A DNA stretch of 64,000 bases from a virus, in IMG/VR virus record IMGVR_UViG_3300037883_000122, positions 34,775 through 98,774 of that record; one strand, 5' to 3'. Below the pieces are notes generated by a model, which was given only the letters and a program-made list of their open reading frames with translations, was not told the DNA's origin and searched no databases. Made by a program: the position numbers and the translations under genes. Below are positions 34,601 through 41,998 of the stretch, one piece after another. Position 1 is the first letter of the stretch. Every line of letters begins with the position of its first letter.

Positions 34601-36187
34601 TACATGCGGATCAAGGGCTACGAGCGGATGGCAGGTGCCGTGTACGCTGAACTGATTCGCTCGATCCGGATTCACAACGGTCGTCCGGGGAAGAACAAGC
34701 ATCCGATCGATCTGAACCCGTACGCAGTCTGGACGGCGATTCAGACCGACCCGGCCAAGAACCAGGTGTCAGACATCAACCCGGTGGAAAACCTGAAAGA
34801 CGTGGAAGCTGTCACGTTCTCGGGCACTGGGGGTCGGGGTTCACGCTCGATGACCAAACGGACGCGTGTGTACCATCGCAACGACATGGGGACGATCTCC
34901 GAGTCGACGAAGGACAGCTCGGACGTGGCCATCAATACGTATCTGTCGGCTGACCCGCAATTCGATTCACTGCGCGGGACCAGTAAGGGCTATGTGGTAG
35001 GGGAAACGGGGGCGACGGCACTTCTGTCTACTGCGGCACTTCTGTCACCGGCCTCGGACAAGGACGATGCAAAGCGGGTGAACTTCGTGGGGATTCAGCA
35101 CTCGCACGGGATTGCGTGTGAAGGCTACACCCAGGCACCGGTACGCACAGGCTACGAGCAGATTCTGGCTCACCGTACGTCAGATCTCTACGCCTTCACG
35201 GCGAAGAAGGACGGCAAGGTGATCAGCGTCACGGACACGGGCATGGTCGTGGAATACGCGGATGGTACGCGTAAGGGGATTGACCTGGGTCGTCGCTACG
35301 GTAACGCAGCAGGACTCACGGTTGCTCACATGGTCGTGGCGGATGTTACGGAAGGGCAAGAGTTCAAGGCAGGAGATTTGCTCTGCCACAACACTGGGTT
35401 CTTCGAGCGGGATACGTTGAATCCGAATGGCGTGGTGTGGAAAGCAGGGGCGATCGTTAAGACCGTTCTGATGGAGTCAACTGACACACTGGAAGACTCC
35501 TCGGCGATTAGCAAGCGGGTCTCGGGGCTGCTCATGACGAAGACCACCAAGGTTCGCAAGATCGTGGTGAACTTCGAGCAGTCGGTTCGGCGGCTGGTAA
35601 AGCTGGGCCAAACCGTGGCAAGCGAGGACATCTTATGCATAATCGAGGACGCGGTCACCGCGAACAACAACCTCTTCGATGAAGAGTCGCTGGACACTCT
35701 GCGTTTGTTGTCTGCGCAGGCTCCGCAATCAAAGTCGAAGGGTGTGGTTGAGCGCATCGAAGTCTTCTATCATGGCGACAAAGAAGACATGTCGGAATCG
35801 CTTCGACAACTGGCAAATACGTCGGATCGTGAATTGGCTAAACGTCACCGTTCTGCGGGACGCAAGAGCTTTACGGGGAGCACCGATGAGGGCTTCCGGG
35901 TAGATGGGGAACCCTTGGCGTTGGATACCATGGCCATCCAGATCTACATCACGACGGACGTCGGAGCCGGTGTGGGCGATAAGGGCGTGTTTGCCAACCA
36001 GCTGAAGACGGTGTTCGGCAAGGTGATGGAGCGTGAACTGAAGACGGAGTCCGGTGTGACCATCGACTGTATCTTCGGTTACAAGAGTGTCTACGATCGC
36101 ATTGTGAATAGCCCTGTGATCATCGGCACCACCACCACCCTGCTGGATGTGATTGCGAAGCGAGCAGTCGCTGCCTACAAGAGCTAA
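31643..36187 (+). CDS. RNA polymerase beta-like subunit (phiKZ gp178-like)
   Basis: This 1514-residue protein overlaps the beta-prime gene by 4 nt. Residues about 620-680 match the beta N-terminal core (STLHFKLPLLSEDGTYMANG, equivalent to the conserved PLMTxxGTFxxNG). The region near 1040-1100 corresponds to the fork/active-site side of beta, and GDKG (1445-1448) to the conserved GDKxxxRHGNKG segment, here without RHG. An acidic insert of about 150 residues (near 330-480, Glu/Asp/Gln-rich) is unusual. It seems to hold most of beta in one chain. With 30018-31646 it would form the virion polymerase core. Confidence 0.85.
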   Translation: MIFFNNFFRSFGVRTAGQLTNPPMPKVDKLELPRNSMYHYVSESAVDIGPRSDEFLFRHVARPIPMSHVIELLSDKGMPRRVAHPIETEIRKYHQHHRRYRRQLNLQAGLRDQNVPFVMNYGFLTGLYRYQRSMFTEYNRWYNIASTVWQNIGKLAAQTDRHQFIQIRLPRVLPGLTDLRIASESLVDGEVLNYATEGMKLAIESADAGWLQSMDVYPNMVDNVAMEAMNQRTLRVFHTPETLMMLELWKWAGPNRHASVISHVDDKYLDRINLLFVESGRWFVVNLGVINRWRIATEEELAANPQANTKGLEPVQLQRRLLRMSMSLFQVRTDVGPEVQLATNAEEPVQNADQQVEQSEQEEGHPNTPDSIYEEGDPGEQFDAQKGDEEEEHNGVVMLPATNPKVDPKTGETLLKPDTIKSYDETFDDGKALVETELAEDFKFDPNEDAQIEKDLAELDRLSRHVHDQQEKVETTDINDIAQPEDGVIAMLNRLADEGMVSAAEYRRLSQLAQAPKSITSPDNKTNLADFVVIQPHQTVITESKSIKDIPTVLDKTMLKSSLLEFDQRYIEELLEKDVAAMVLALQNAGICVTAYDREEVHDVMGSYVMYHIRVVPVQGTASTLHFKLPLLSEDGTYMANGTRYRIRKQKGDMPIRKIAPDRVALTSYYGKLFVSRSEKRVNDKAAWLRNAIMAMGLDNENTTVVNLHPGDMFDNLFECPRLYSTMAMGFRGFTIDSAHFPKKLNFLFDHSKREALYGDAVIKRLEHNGSIICGQAEGGEYIVMDKNGTMALVTPRDDGQVNNGDIVPDFEKLLDLEMKKAPVEFCELKVLGRTIPLGVILGYQLGLEKLMKALKVTARRVHAGQRLNLEDFEYAIQFADETLIFDRRDTFASMILAGFNEYHRGIRNYSVYEFDRRGVYLNILEAGGRSERYLREIDLMYQMFVDPITKELLLSMHEPVKFQGLLLRSVQMLLSDHHPDELDSKYMRIKGYERMAGAVYAELIRSIRIHNGRPGKNKHPIDLNPYAVWTAIQTDPAKNQVSDINPVENLKDVEAVTFSGTGGRGSRSMTKRTRVYHRNDMGTISESTKDSSDVAINTYLSADPQFDSLRGTSKGYVVGETGATALLSTAALLSPASDKDDAKRVNFVGIQHSHGIACEGYTQAPVRTGYEQILAHRTSDLYAFTAKKDGKVISVTDTGMVVEYADGTRKGIDLGRRYGNAAGLTVAHMVVADVTEGQEFKAGDLLCHNTGFFERDTLNPNGVVWKAGAIVKTVLMESTDTLEDSSAISKRVSGLLMTKTTKVRKIVVNFEQSVRRLVKLGQTVASEDILCIIEDAVTANNNLFDEESLDTLRLLSAQAPQSKSKGVVERIEVFYHGDKEDMSESLRQLANTSDRELAKRHRSAGRKSFTGSTDEGFRVDGEPLALDTMAIQIYITTDVGAGVGDKGVFANQLKTVFGKVMERELKTESGVTIDCIFGYKSVYDRIVNSPVIIGTTTTLLDVIAKRAVAAYKS

Positions 36188-36199
36188 CGAAAGCGGGCT

Positions 36200-36219
36200 G
36201 CTGGGGTGAATGCCCCAGC
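36200..36219 (+). terminator. Hairpin after beta subunit gene, variant without TATG
   Basis: GCTGGGG (36200-36206) pairs with CCCCAGC (36213-36219) around TGAATG. CGGTCTACTTTGCC follows, in which TCTACTTTGCC loosely resembles the usual TCTATGCC. Confidence 0.5.
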
Positions 36220-36276
36220 GGTCTACTTTGCCTTTATTCACGTCCTTTCAATTCCGTCCACTAGATAGGAAAAATC

Positions 36277-36474
36277 ATGCAATTGCAAGATTCGCATCGG
36301 ACTGTCTGCACCTTCGGCAACGGTGCCGAACTGGTAGCGGCCATTGTCCTGGGAGTCGTCGGCAACGACGTAGCGGACACCATCAACGGCTCGCCTCTCA
36401 CGCGCAGCACCATTTACAATCTCGCGCAGCTGAAGTTCCAGGAAGCTGCGGGCAAGTACCTCGGGGGCGAATAA
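36277..36474 (+). CDS. Small conserved protein
   Basis: This 65-residue protein has ATAGGAAAA before ATG 36277. The hydrophobic middle (ELVAAIVLGVVGNDVADTING) could be a short helix-strand fold rather than a membrane span. The next gene starts 1 nt after its stop, so they are co-translated. No family is recognised. Confidence 0.6.
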   Translation: MQLQDSHRTVCTFGNGAELVAAIVLGVVGNDVADTINGSPLTRSTIYNLAQLKFQEAAGKYLGGE

Positions 36475-36475
36475 C

Positions 36476-37963
36476 ATGTTGACGATCGAAGCACTCCAAA
36501 GCGCACTGCCGCTGGCCGAGCGTCTGGACCAGCGCGGCTTCGTCGCACTGCCCCGTCCGGATACCCCGCTCGAAATGCTGTGCGCTCGTACGCGTAGCGG
36601 CGAAGAAGTCGTGTCGGCCACCGATGGCGTGACTATCAAGGTCGACGTGCAGCAAATGGCACTGTCCGCAGCCGCCAAGGACCCCGTGTTCGGTGAGAGC
36701 CAGCACGACCAGGCACTGGACGACATCGCTGGGGTTTGCATTCCGGCGGTGCAAGGCCACATCAAGCACGCACGTGAAGTCGTGGCCCCTGCGGTCGACG
36801 AACTCGTCACTCGCACCACGGAACTGCTCTCGCACCAGACCACGGCCAAGCTGCTCGGCATGGAAGTCACGGTCGAGGAAGTCCCGGCGCCGCTGACCAA
36901 TTCGTCGTTCGACACGATGGTCCGCAAGTACGAAGAGACGCCGCTCAATAGCCCGGCTCTCACGTTCGACCTGCCGGATCAAACCGGCGCGGAAATCGTC
37001 GAACTGATGAAGACTGGCTCGGGTTCGCTCGATAGCGAAATCGAACAGTTTGCCTCGACCTTGGGTGATGGTTGCCTGATGGGTATCTGGCGTGATCTGT
37101 TCCAGCAATCGCAAGCCGACATCGTCGACACGCGCGCCAAGCGCTTCATCGACTATCTGCAAGATTCGGAATGCGGTCTGGACAACGCGCTGGTGATCTT
37201 CCTGCTCGCGCGCAAGCTCGTGGACAACCCGCTCGACGGGATCACGATGAGCCTGCAGTCGTACGAAACGCTGATGGCCGACTTCCGTGACCAGGCAGCA
37301 GCACATCTGTGCCGCGAACTGGATGCGATCGACCAGGCTGAGCGTAACGGCGCGCTGGTGGTCAAGTTCACGAACAACAACATCGTCGTGAACGATGCGC
37401 TGTATCGCAAGTGGCTGGAAGACGGCGGCGATAACGACGTGCTGTTCGGCAACCTGCTGCAAAGCAATCCGTACGTGATGCTCGCGGACATCGAAGAGAA
37501 CGCTCAGCAGCTCAAGCGTGCCTGGGCGAATCATTCGGCGCTGGTCGGTACGGTCGAGCAGAACAAGCGCTTTGCCCGGACCAAGGAAGCCCTCGCGTCG
37601 GTGTTCCGTACGCAGATGCGCGACATGGCTGACGATGAGCGCGCCAACATCGACGTCGAGAAAGCGATCAACCGTTTCGACGTGTTGCTCGACGACGTGG
37701 TGGAGTCGGAACTGGACTGCCTGTACACGATCGCGTTGCGTCTGGTGTGCCGTTCACGTTTCATTCGCACCGAAGCCGAACGTATCCTCGGCGGCATCGA
37801 CCGGATCAAGAAGAAGAATCCGGAACTCGACATCCGTGAAGCAGCTGAAATCTCGGTGATCGAGTACGTGGCCTGGTGGGTGGCCACGCAGGTGTACGTC
37901 GTCGACGCGAAGACCATGAAAATGAAGGAGCAGCAAAGCGCTCCTGTAGTGGTCGCTGGCTAA
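36476..37963 (+). CDS. Conserved phiKZ-like protein (gp177 position)
   Basis: This 495-residue, mostly helical acidic protein has no membrane segment. There are repeated long helices, including EQFASTLGDGCLMGIWRDLF and DERANIDVEKAINRFDVLLD. It starts 1 nt after the 65-residue gene. By order, beta subunit - this gene - 37978 - protease parallels phiKZ gp178 to gp175, so a head or DNA-packaging structural role is plausible. Nothing in the sequence proves it. Confidence 0.6.
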   Translation: MLTIEALQSALPLAERLDQRGFVALPRPDTPLEMLCARTRSGEEVVSATDGVTIKVDVQQMALSAAAKDPVFGESQHDQALDDIAGVCIPAVQGHIKHAREVVAPAVDELVTRTTELLSHQTTAKLLGMEVTVEEVPAPLTNSSFDTMVRKYEETPLNSPALTFDLPDQTGAEIVELMKTGSGSLDSEIEQFASTLGDGCLMGIWRDLFQQSQADIVDTRAKRFIDYLQDSECGLDNALVIFLLARKLVDNPLDGITMSLQSYETLMADFRDQAAAHLCRELDAIDQAERNGALVVKFTNNNIVVNDALYRKWLEDGGDNDVLFGNLLQSNPYVMLADIEENAQQLKRAWANHSALVGTVEQNKRFARTKEALASVFRTQMRDMADDERANIDVEKAINRFDVLLDDVVESELDCLYTIALRLVCRSRFIRTEAERILGGIDRIKKKNPELDIREAAEISVIEYVAWWVATQVYVVDAKTMKMKEQQSAPVVVAG

Positions 37964-37977
37964 GCCGGAGGTAAGTC

Positions 37978-38703
37978 ATGGACGTCAGTAAACTGATTCG
38001 CGATCCCAAGCGTGTCCAGGCTTACCTCGAAGAACTTCCCGATGGGAGCCTCGTTTGTAAGAAGCCGGTGAAGATTTATATCCCCGCCCGCTTTGAAGAA
38101 CGAGCGCTCGCGCAGATTGGCATCGACACCTACATTGTGGGTGTTTATGCCATCGTCGTAGAGGACACGTATTATGGCGTTTCGCTGGTGAACGCCATGT
38201 TGCCGATCGAACCGACTTCGACCCTGAAGATTCAGATTGAAGGCGACGATTACTACGAGTTCAGTTTTGATGCCGGTAGCGTGGTTTGTCCCAGTGTGGA
38301 TCTGGTGAAGAACGACGTGCTGGTGTACAAAATCTACGACGAGATCATCTCGAAGGGCCGAGTGCCTTGGTACCTTGGTTACCTCGAACTCGCGAAAATC
38401 TTCGACACGGCCAAGTACCACGCCGGTGCGAATATCGGTGCGAACCAGGAAGTCACGGAGCTGATCATTTCGATGATCGCGCGAGATGAGAAGGATCGGA
38501 ATAAGAACTACCGAACGACGATCACGGCCCTGGATCAACTCCAGACCAATCGTCCGGCCTTTATCCCGCTGCGCTCCGTCCAGTTTGCAGCGACCAATAC
38601 GACCAACAAGCTCGCCGGGTCGTACTTCAGTGATGCGTTGGTCAGTGCGCTGGTGAACCCAAGTGATCGGGTCGAGCGGATTGAATCACTGTTGAGAGCG
38701 TGA
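37978..38703 (+). CDS. Conserved phiKZ-like protein (gp176 position)
   Basis: This 241-residue protein has a strong GGAGGT site before ATG 37978. The N-terminal half is beta-rich (VKIYIPARFEERALAQIG; TYIVGVYAIVVEDTYYG), with a Tyr/Asp-rich middle and a helical C-terminus. It lies between the 495-residue gene and the prohead protease and probably shares their transcript. Function unknown. Confidence 0.6.
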   Translation: MDVSKLIRDPKRVQAYLEELPDGSLVCKKPVKIYIPARFEERALAQIGIDTYIVGVYAIVVEDTYYGVSLVNAMLPIEPTSTLKIQIEGDDYYEFSFDAGSVVCPSVDLVKNDVLVYKIYDEIISKGRVPWYLGYLELAKIFDTAKYHAGANIGANQEVTELIISMIARDEKDRNKNYRTTITALDQLQTNRPAFIPLRSVQFAATNTTNKLAGSYFSDALVSALVNPSDRVERIESLLRA

Positions 38704-38728
38704 GCAGGACCAACGAACGAGAACCAGT

Positions 38729-39517
38729 ATGAGCAATCAAATTCGATTCGCGTGTACGTCGCTCGCTGCATCGAACAAAGCAGGAGTCTTGAAGAAGGAC
38801 GACGCTGGCTACTACGAAATGGTGGTCGGGGCGTTGAACATCTTCAACTCGGTCGGCCAGTACTATGTGTACGAGCAGGCCCGCGATCTGTTCGAGAGCT
38901 CGAGCACTTTCATGCGACGTGTGAAGCGCGGCGTGCTGCGCGGTGAGTTGGGTCACCCCAAGCCACTGCCTGGCATGAGCGAGGAGCAGTTCGCCCAGCG
39001 CGTGATGTCGATCTACGAAGACAACGTGTGCTGCCACCACAAGGAAGTCTACCTGGACTTCGATCGAGTGAAGGATGAACACGGCCAGCCCGTGATCGCC
39101 ATCATCTCGAAGGTGTACCCGTCGGGTCCCCATGGTGAGCAGCTCAAGCGTTCGTTGGAGAATCCGAATGAGAACGTCTGTTTCTCGATTCGGGCCTTCA
39201 CCGATGACTTCATGGATCGTGGAACGTGCAAGCGGATTCTGCGCACGATCGTGACGTGGGATCAGGTGCTGGAACCCGGTCTGGCGGTGGCTGAGAAGTT
39301 CAAGGCCCCGGCACTGGAAAGCAATCCGATCATGGCTCCGGTAGGCGATTACGATCACCTCTTTAGCCGTGGCACGCTGGAGCGCTCCATGCGTCAGAGT
39401 TCGCGCTTTGCGATGGAGTCTGCGGCCGTGCTCACCGGTCAAGAACTGTTCCAGTCGATGGGCTGGGATCTGTCCGAGACCAAGGGCATGAAGAAGCCTG
39501 CCTTCCTCGAGTGGTAA
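38729..39517 (+). CDS. Prohead maturation protease (T4 gp21/phiKZ gp175-like)
   Basis: This 262-residue serine protease of the herpesvirus-protease-like fold is used by T4 and phiKZ-type phages to trim capsid and internal head proteins during maturation. The diagnostic GELGHP is at residues 72-77, with His76 as the catalytic His. The Ser is probably in VCFSIRAF near residue 153, and the spacing between the two is normal. The C-terminus (after about 200) is likely a self-cleaved inhibitory tail. The start has a weak GAGAAC site. It closes the RNA polymerase/head-gene unit, before a TATG-type terminator. Confidence 0.75.
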   Translation: MSNQIRFACTSLAASNKAGVLKKDDAGYYEMVVGALNIFNSVGQYYVYEQARDLFESSSTFMRRVKRGVLRGELGHPKPLPGMSEEQFAQRVMSIYEDNVCCHHKEVYLDFDRVKDEHGQPVIAIISKVYPSGPHGEQLKRSLENPNENVCFSIRAFTDDFMDRGTCKRILRTIVTWDQVLEPGLAVAEKFKAPALESNPIMAPVGDYDHLFSRGTLERSMRQSSRFAMESAAVLTGQELFQSMGWDLSETKGMKKPAFLEW

Positions 39518-39530
39518 ACCACTTGCGTAG

Positions 39531-39562
39531 CCCCAGGGGGAAACCTCTGGGGTCTATGCCCG
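39531..39562 (+). terminator. Rightward hairpin with TATG box
   Basis: A 9-bp stem CCCCAGGGG (39531-39539) / CCTCTGGGG (39544-39552), with one G-U pair, has loop GAAA. TATGCCC follows at 39555. The left side has no CATA; both flanking genes run rightward. Confidence 0.75.
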
Positions 39563-39588
39563 AAATTCGCACGATTCAAAGATTTGAT

Positions 39589-39601
39589 AGACATATATCA
39601 C
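39589..39601 (+). promoter_or_regulatory. Early-promoter-like box AGACATATATCAC
   Basis: This is a one-base variant (TATATCAC, 39594-39601) of the 17550 and 63042 boxes, with the same AGACA upstream context. It lies 112 nt upstream of the gene at 39713. A second, weaker AT box (GCTATATCGC) sits around 39673. Confidence 0.55.
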
Positions 39602-39712
39602 TAACCAGAGCTGAATACAAAACCGGGTCAAACACGTAAAATAATTACGTGCGTACCTACTGCTATGCGATAGCTATATCGCGCTTTTAAACGAGGAAAC
39701 TTTCGAGGCAAC

Positions 39713-40225
39713 ATGGAAAACATCATCCTGACATTCAAGGATCAGCAGTACCCGCTCGCTAAGGTGGCAGCCAAAGGCAAGTCGGGTCCTCCCGTGGAAG
39801 TCAAGTTGTCGGAGCTTAAAGACTTCAACGATGCGCTGTTTGACCTGGTCAAGTTGTCCAAGGATTCGCCGGAGTACGACAACGGCGCGATCATCTTCTT
39901 CAAGCACGAAGGCAAGTACATTCTCTTTGGTGGTAAAGAGAATGCGCTGAGCCAACTCGCCAAGGGCAAGGTCGTGCTCAAGGGTCACCTGCTCACCAGC
40001 TTTGCGCTCAAGAGCGTGCGGATCGAAAAGCCGATTGCGGAATCGGTGAAGGTCCAGGCAGTCGAGCAGTTGGCCAACAAGTTTAACTCGTCGCCGCGCC
40101 CGGCTCCCCGGACGTACGACAACAAGACGCCGCGGACTTACGGAAGCAATGACCGTAGTGCTCCGCGACAAGCTTCGGGAAACACGCTGCATGCCCGAAG
40201 TGGTGGTAACCGCAGCGGTTCTTGA
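39713..40225 (+). CDS. Probable early protein with basic Arg/Gly/Ser tail
   Basis: This 170-residue protein has a compact N-terminal domain (about 1-125; KYILFGGKENALSQLAKGKV) followed by a disordered basic tail rich in Arg, Gly, Ser and Pro, a feature of nucleic-acid-binding proteins. GAGGCAAC precedes ATG 39713. It lies behind an early-type promoter and heads a rightward unit with the 153-residue gene. A role in RNA or DNA binding, or in assembling a phage compartment, is possible but not shown. Confidence 0.6.
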   Translation: MENIILTFKDQQYPLAKVAAKGKSGPPVEVKLSELKDFNDALFDLVKLSKDSPEYDNGAIIFFKHEGKYILFGGKENALSQLAKGKVVLKGHLLTSFALKSVRIEKPIAESVKVQAVEQLANKFNSSPRPAPRTYDNKTPRTYGSNDRSAPRQASGNTLHARSGGNRSGS

Positions 40226-40295
40226 GCTCAAGGACTTTTGTAGCAAACCTCACGCAGTACAAGCCATTCTCTAAACTGATAAACAAGGAAGCATC

Positions 40296-40757
40296 ATGAG
40301 CGACATCAAGCAAGCAACGACCGACCTGGCAGCCAAGATCAAGAAAGAAATCAAGATCGACGCGAAGACCGGCCAGGCAACCGTGCCCGACGAACTGTAC
40401 GTGACCCTGCTGCCGGAAGGCGTGACGAAGGAAGTCGTGCAAGCCATCGACGATCACAACACGCTGTTCGGCGCGGCGGCCTTCCTGGCCCTGGGCGAAG
40501 CAGCCCTGCCGCAGATCAAGAAGCACAAAGATCTGAACGAAGTCAACATCTCGATCCCGACAGTCGGCAAGTCGGCGTTCAAGGGCGTGTTCGAACGCTC
40601 GTCGCAAGTGCGCGCACCGGGTGCGACCGAATCGACCACGAAGTACGGCACGGGCGCGATGAAGCTGGACTTCTACGGCGGCGCTCAGCACCGCGGCGAA
40701 TTCAAGAAGGTGCGCGATCACCTGACCGACCAAGCTGCATCGCTGCTGGCTGACTAA
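40296..40757 (+). CDS. Small conserved protein, probably abundant
   Basis: This 153-residue protein has very strong G/C-ending codon bias (almost every codon) and an AAGGAAGC site before ATG 40296, suggesting high expression. The N-terminal helix is Lys-rich (DLAAKIKKEIKID), the middle has ALGEAALPQIKKHKDLNEVN and the C-terminal part is beta-rich. It ends at a strong intrinsic terminator. No family is recognised; the bias and position suggest an abundant nucleic-acid or structural factor. Confidence 0.6.
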   Translation: MSDIKQATTDLAAKIKKEIKIDAKTGQATVPDELYVTLLPEGVTKEVVQAIDDHNTLFGAAAFLALGEAALPQIKKHKDLNEVNISIPTVGKSAFKGVFERSSQVRAPGATESTTKYGTGAMKLDFYGGAQHRGEFKKVRDHLTDQAASLLAD

Positions 40758-40790
40758 ACGTTCGGCCGCTGGCTGAAGGCAGTTGAAGCA

Positions 40791-40832
40791 CTCCTGGGGC
40801 CTTCGGGTCCCAGGAGGTTATATTCCTTTTTT
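40791..40832 (+). terminator. Strong UUCG intrinsic terminator
   Basis: An 11-bp stem (40791-40801 / 40806-40816) with one G-U wobble has a TTCG loop. GTTATATTCC and seven T residues follow. The TATATTCC may also serve as a promoter element for the gene at 40855. Confidence 0.8.
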
Positions 40833-40854
40833 TCCGTCGTTACAGAGAACAGCC

Positions 40855-41631
40855 GTGGAAACTCGTAAAGAAAACGTACAGTTGATCGTCACTTTGAATC
40901 AGAAGGGCCAGCCGGTTTACGTAAATGGTGCTCCGGCGCTTTTAGAGGCCTCTCTACGCCGTTTGCGGAACATCCTGAAGGGTCAGGTGCTCCATTGCGA
41001 GGACGAGGCGTATAGCCTCTGTAAATCGTTCCATGCTGCGCCGCACCTGCTCGACATGAATGGCAGCCACATCGACGACATCTCGAAGCTCTATCGTGAA
41101 GACAACTGGAGCTACATGCACGACGAAGGTGGTCTGGAGATCGGGCACTTCATGGTCGACTACGCAGGCAGCATCATCAACCTGTACGGCATGAAGTCGA
41201 TGTTCATCGCCCGTGGTTTCGTGAGCCGGATTCACATCGCTCAGTACCATGACGAGAAGGCACCGCCGACACAAGCCGAACTGTCGGAACATACGCCGCC
41301 TGACAGCGTGCCGCTCACCCCGGTGTTCCTGGAACATAACGGCTACAAGCTCGAATCATCCGACTGGGAAACCTTGCCTCATCGTGCTGGAGGACCGACC
41401 TGTGCAAAAATCCGACACACTGTCTGGCGACACAAATCCGCCGGAACGCCCGTTCCACTTTTTCTTGTGGACAATACAACTTGGCCAGTGGCGTCTGCTA
41501 AACGCGACATCGCTCGACGCGGACAAGAACTCAACATCCCCCAACCCAAACCCGCCGCTGAACCCAAGCGAGGCAGCAGCACAGAACAGCTCGACGAAAT
41601 CACCGGCTACCGCCGACCCGTCTGGGGCTGA
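40855..41631 (+). CDS. Conserved hypothetical protein overlapping the DUF488-like gene
   Basis: This 258-residue protein starts at GTG 40855 with AGAGAA upstream; an in-frame start at 40783 would lie in the terminator. The N-terminal 180 residues look like a folded domain (VNGAPALLEASLRRLRNIL; GSIINLYGMKSMFIARGFVS). The last 76 residues are Pro/Lys/Arg-rich and share DNA with the next gene in another frame. Codons in the overlap still end mostly in G/C, so this end is probably translated. No family is recognised. Confidence 0.65.
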   Translation: METRKENVQLIVTLNQKGQPVYVNGAPALLEASLRRLRNILKGQVLHCEDEAYSLCKSFHAAPHLLDMNGSHIDDISKLYREDNWSYMHDEGGLEIGHFMVDYAGSIINLYGMKSMFIARGFVSRIHIAQYHDEKAPPTQAELSEHTPPDSVPLTPVFLEHNGYKLESSDWETLPHRAGGPTCAKIRHTVWRHKSAGTPVPLFLVDNTTWPVASAKRDIARRGQELNIPQPKPAAEPKRGSSTEQLDEITGYRRPVWG

Positions 41632-41989
41632 TCGTCTGGCAGGTCGGGACGTCGATCACATCAAGCTGATCGATACCACGGCAAAGTCTGGGGTGGCTGC
41701 GTTTGCACCGGACTGGGAGAACGTGAAGGCGTACAAGGAAGGACGGCTCAATGAGCAGTCTTATACCGAACTGTACGAAGACAAGATGGTGGAGTCACGT
41801 GACATGCATCGCGCAGTGTGGGATCGGCTCTCGATCTATCCCTACTCGGCGTATGCGTGTTACTGTGCTGCGGGTGTCTTTTGCCACCGACATCTTTTCG
41901 TGCAGCATGCCAAGACGCATCTGGAATCCATGGGCTGGCGGGTCCGACTCATGGGTGAGATCACCAAAGACCACTTCGAAAAACCTTAG
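41402..41989 (+). CDS. DUF488-like protein
   Basis: This 195-residue protein has a C-terminal domain that fits DUF488: a strand HIKLIDTTAKSG, then FAPDWENVKAYKEGRLNEQS, and the characteristic CYCAAGVFCHR near residues 155-165. The biochemical activity of DUF488 proteins is not firmly known. GTG 41402 is the best start: GGAGGA lies 7 nt upstream, and the only later in-frame alternatives remove the first strand. The first 76 codons overlap the previous gene by 230 nt in a different frame and encode a Ser/Pro/Asn-rich leader. The next gene starts 9 nt after its stop. Confidence 0.6.
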   Translation: MQKSDTLSGDTNPPERPFHFFLWTIQLGQWRLLNATSLDADKNSTSPNPNPPLNPSEAAAQNSSTKSPATADPSGADRLAGRDVDHIKLIDTTAKSGVAAFAPDWENVKAYKEGRLNEQSYTELYEDKMVESRDMHRAVWDRLSIYPYSAYACYCAAGVFCHRHLFVQHAKTHLESMGWRVRLMGEITKDHFEKP

Positions 41990-41998
41990 AGAAAAACA

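Noticed and set aside
30018-36187. Assigning these subunits to the non-virion RNA polymerase
   Set aside because: Adjacent gp181-like lysin and prohead protease match the virion polymerase locus of phiKZ; still, only alignment would settle it.
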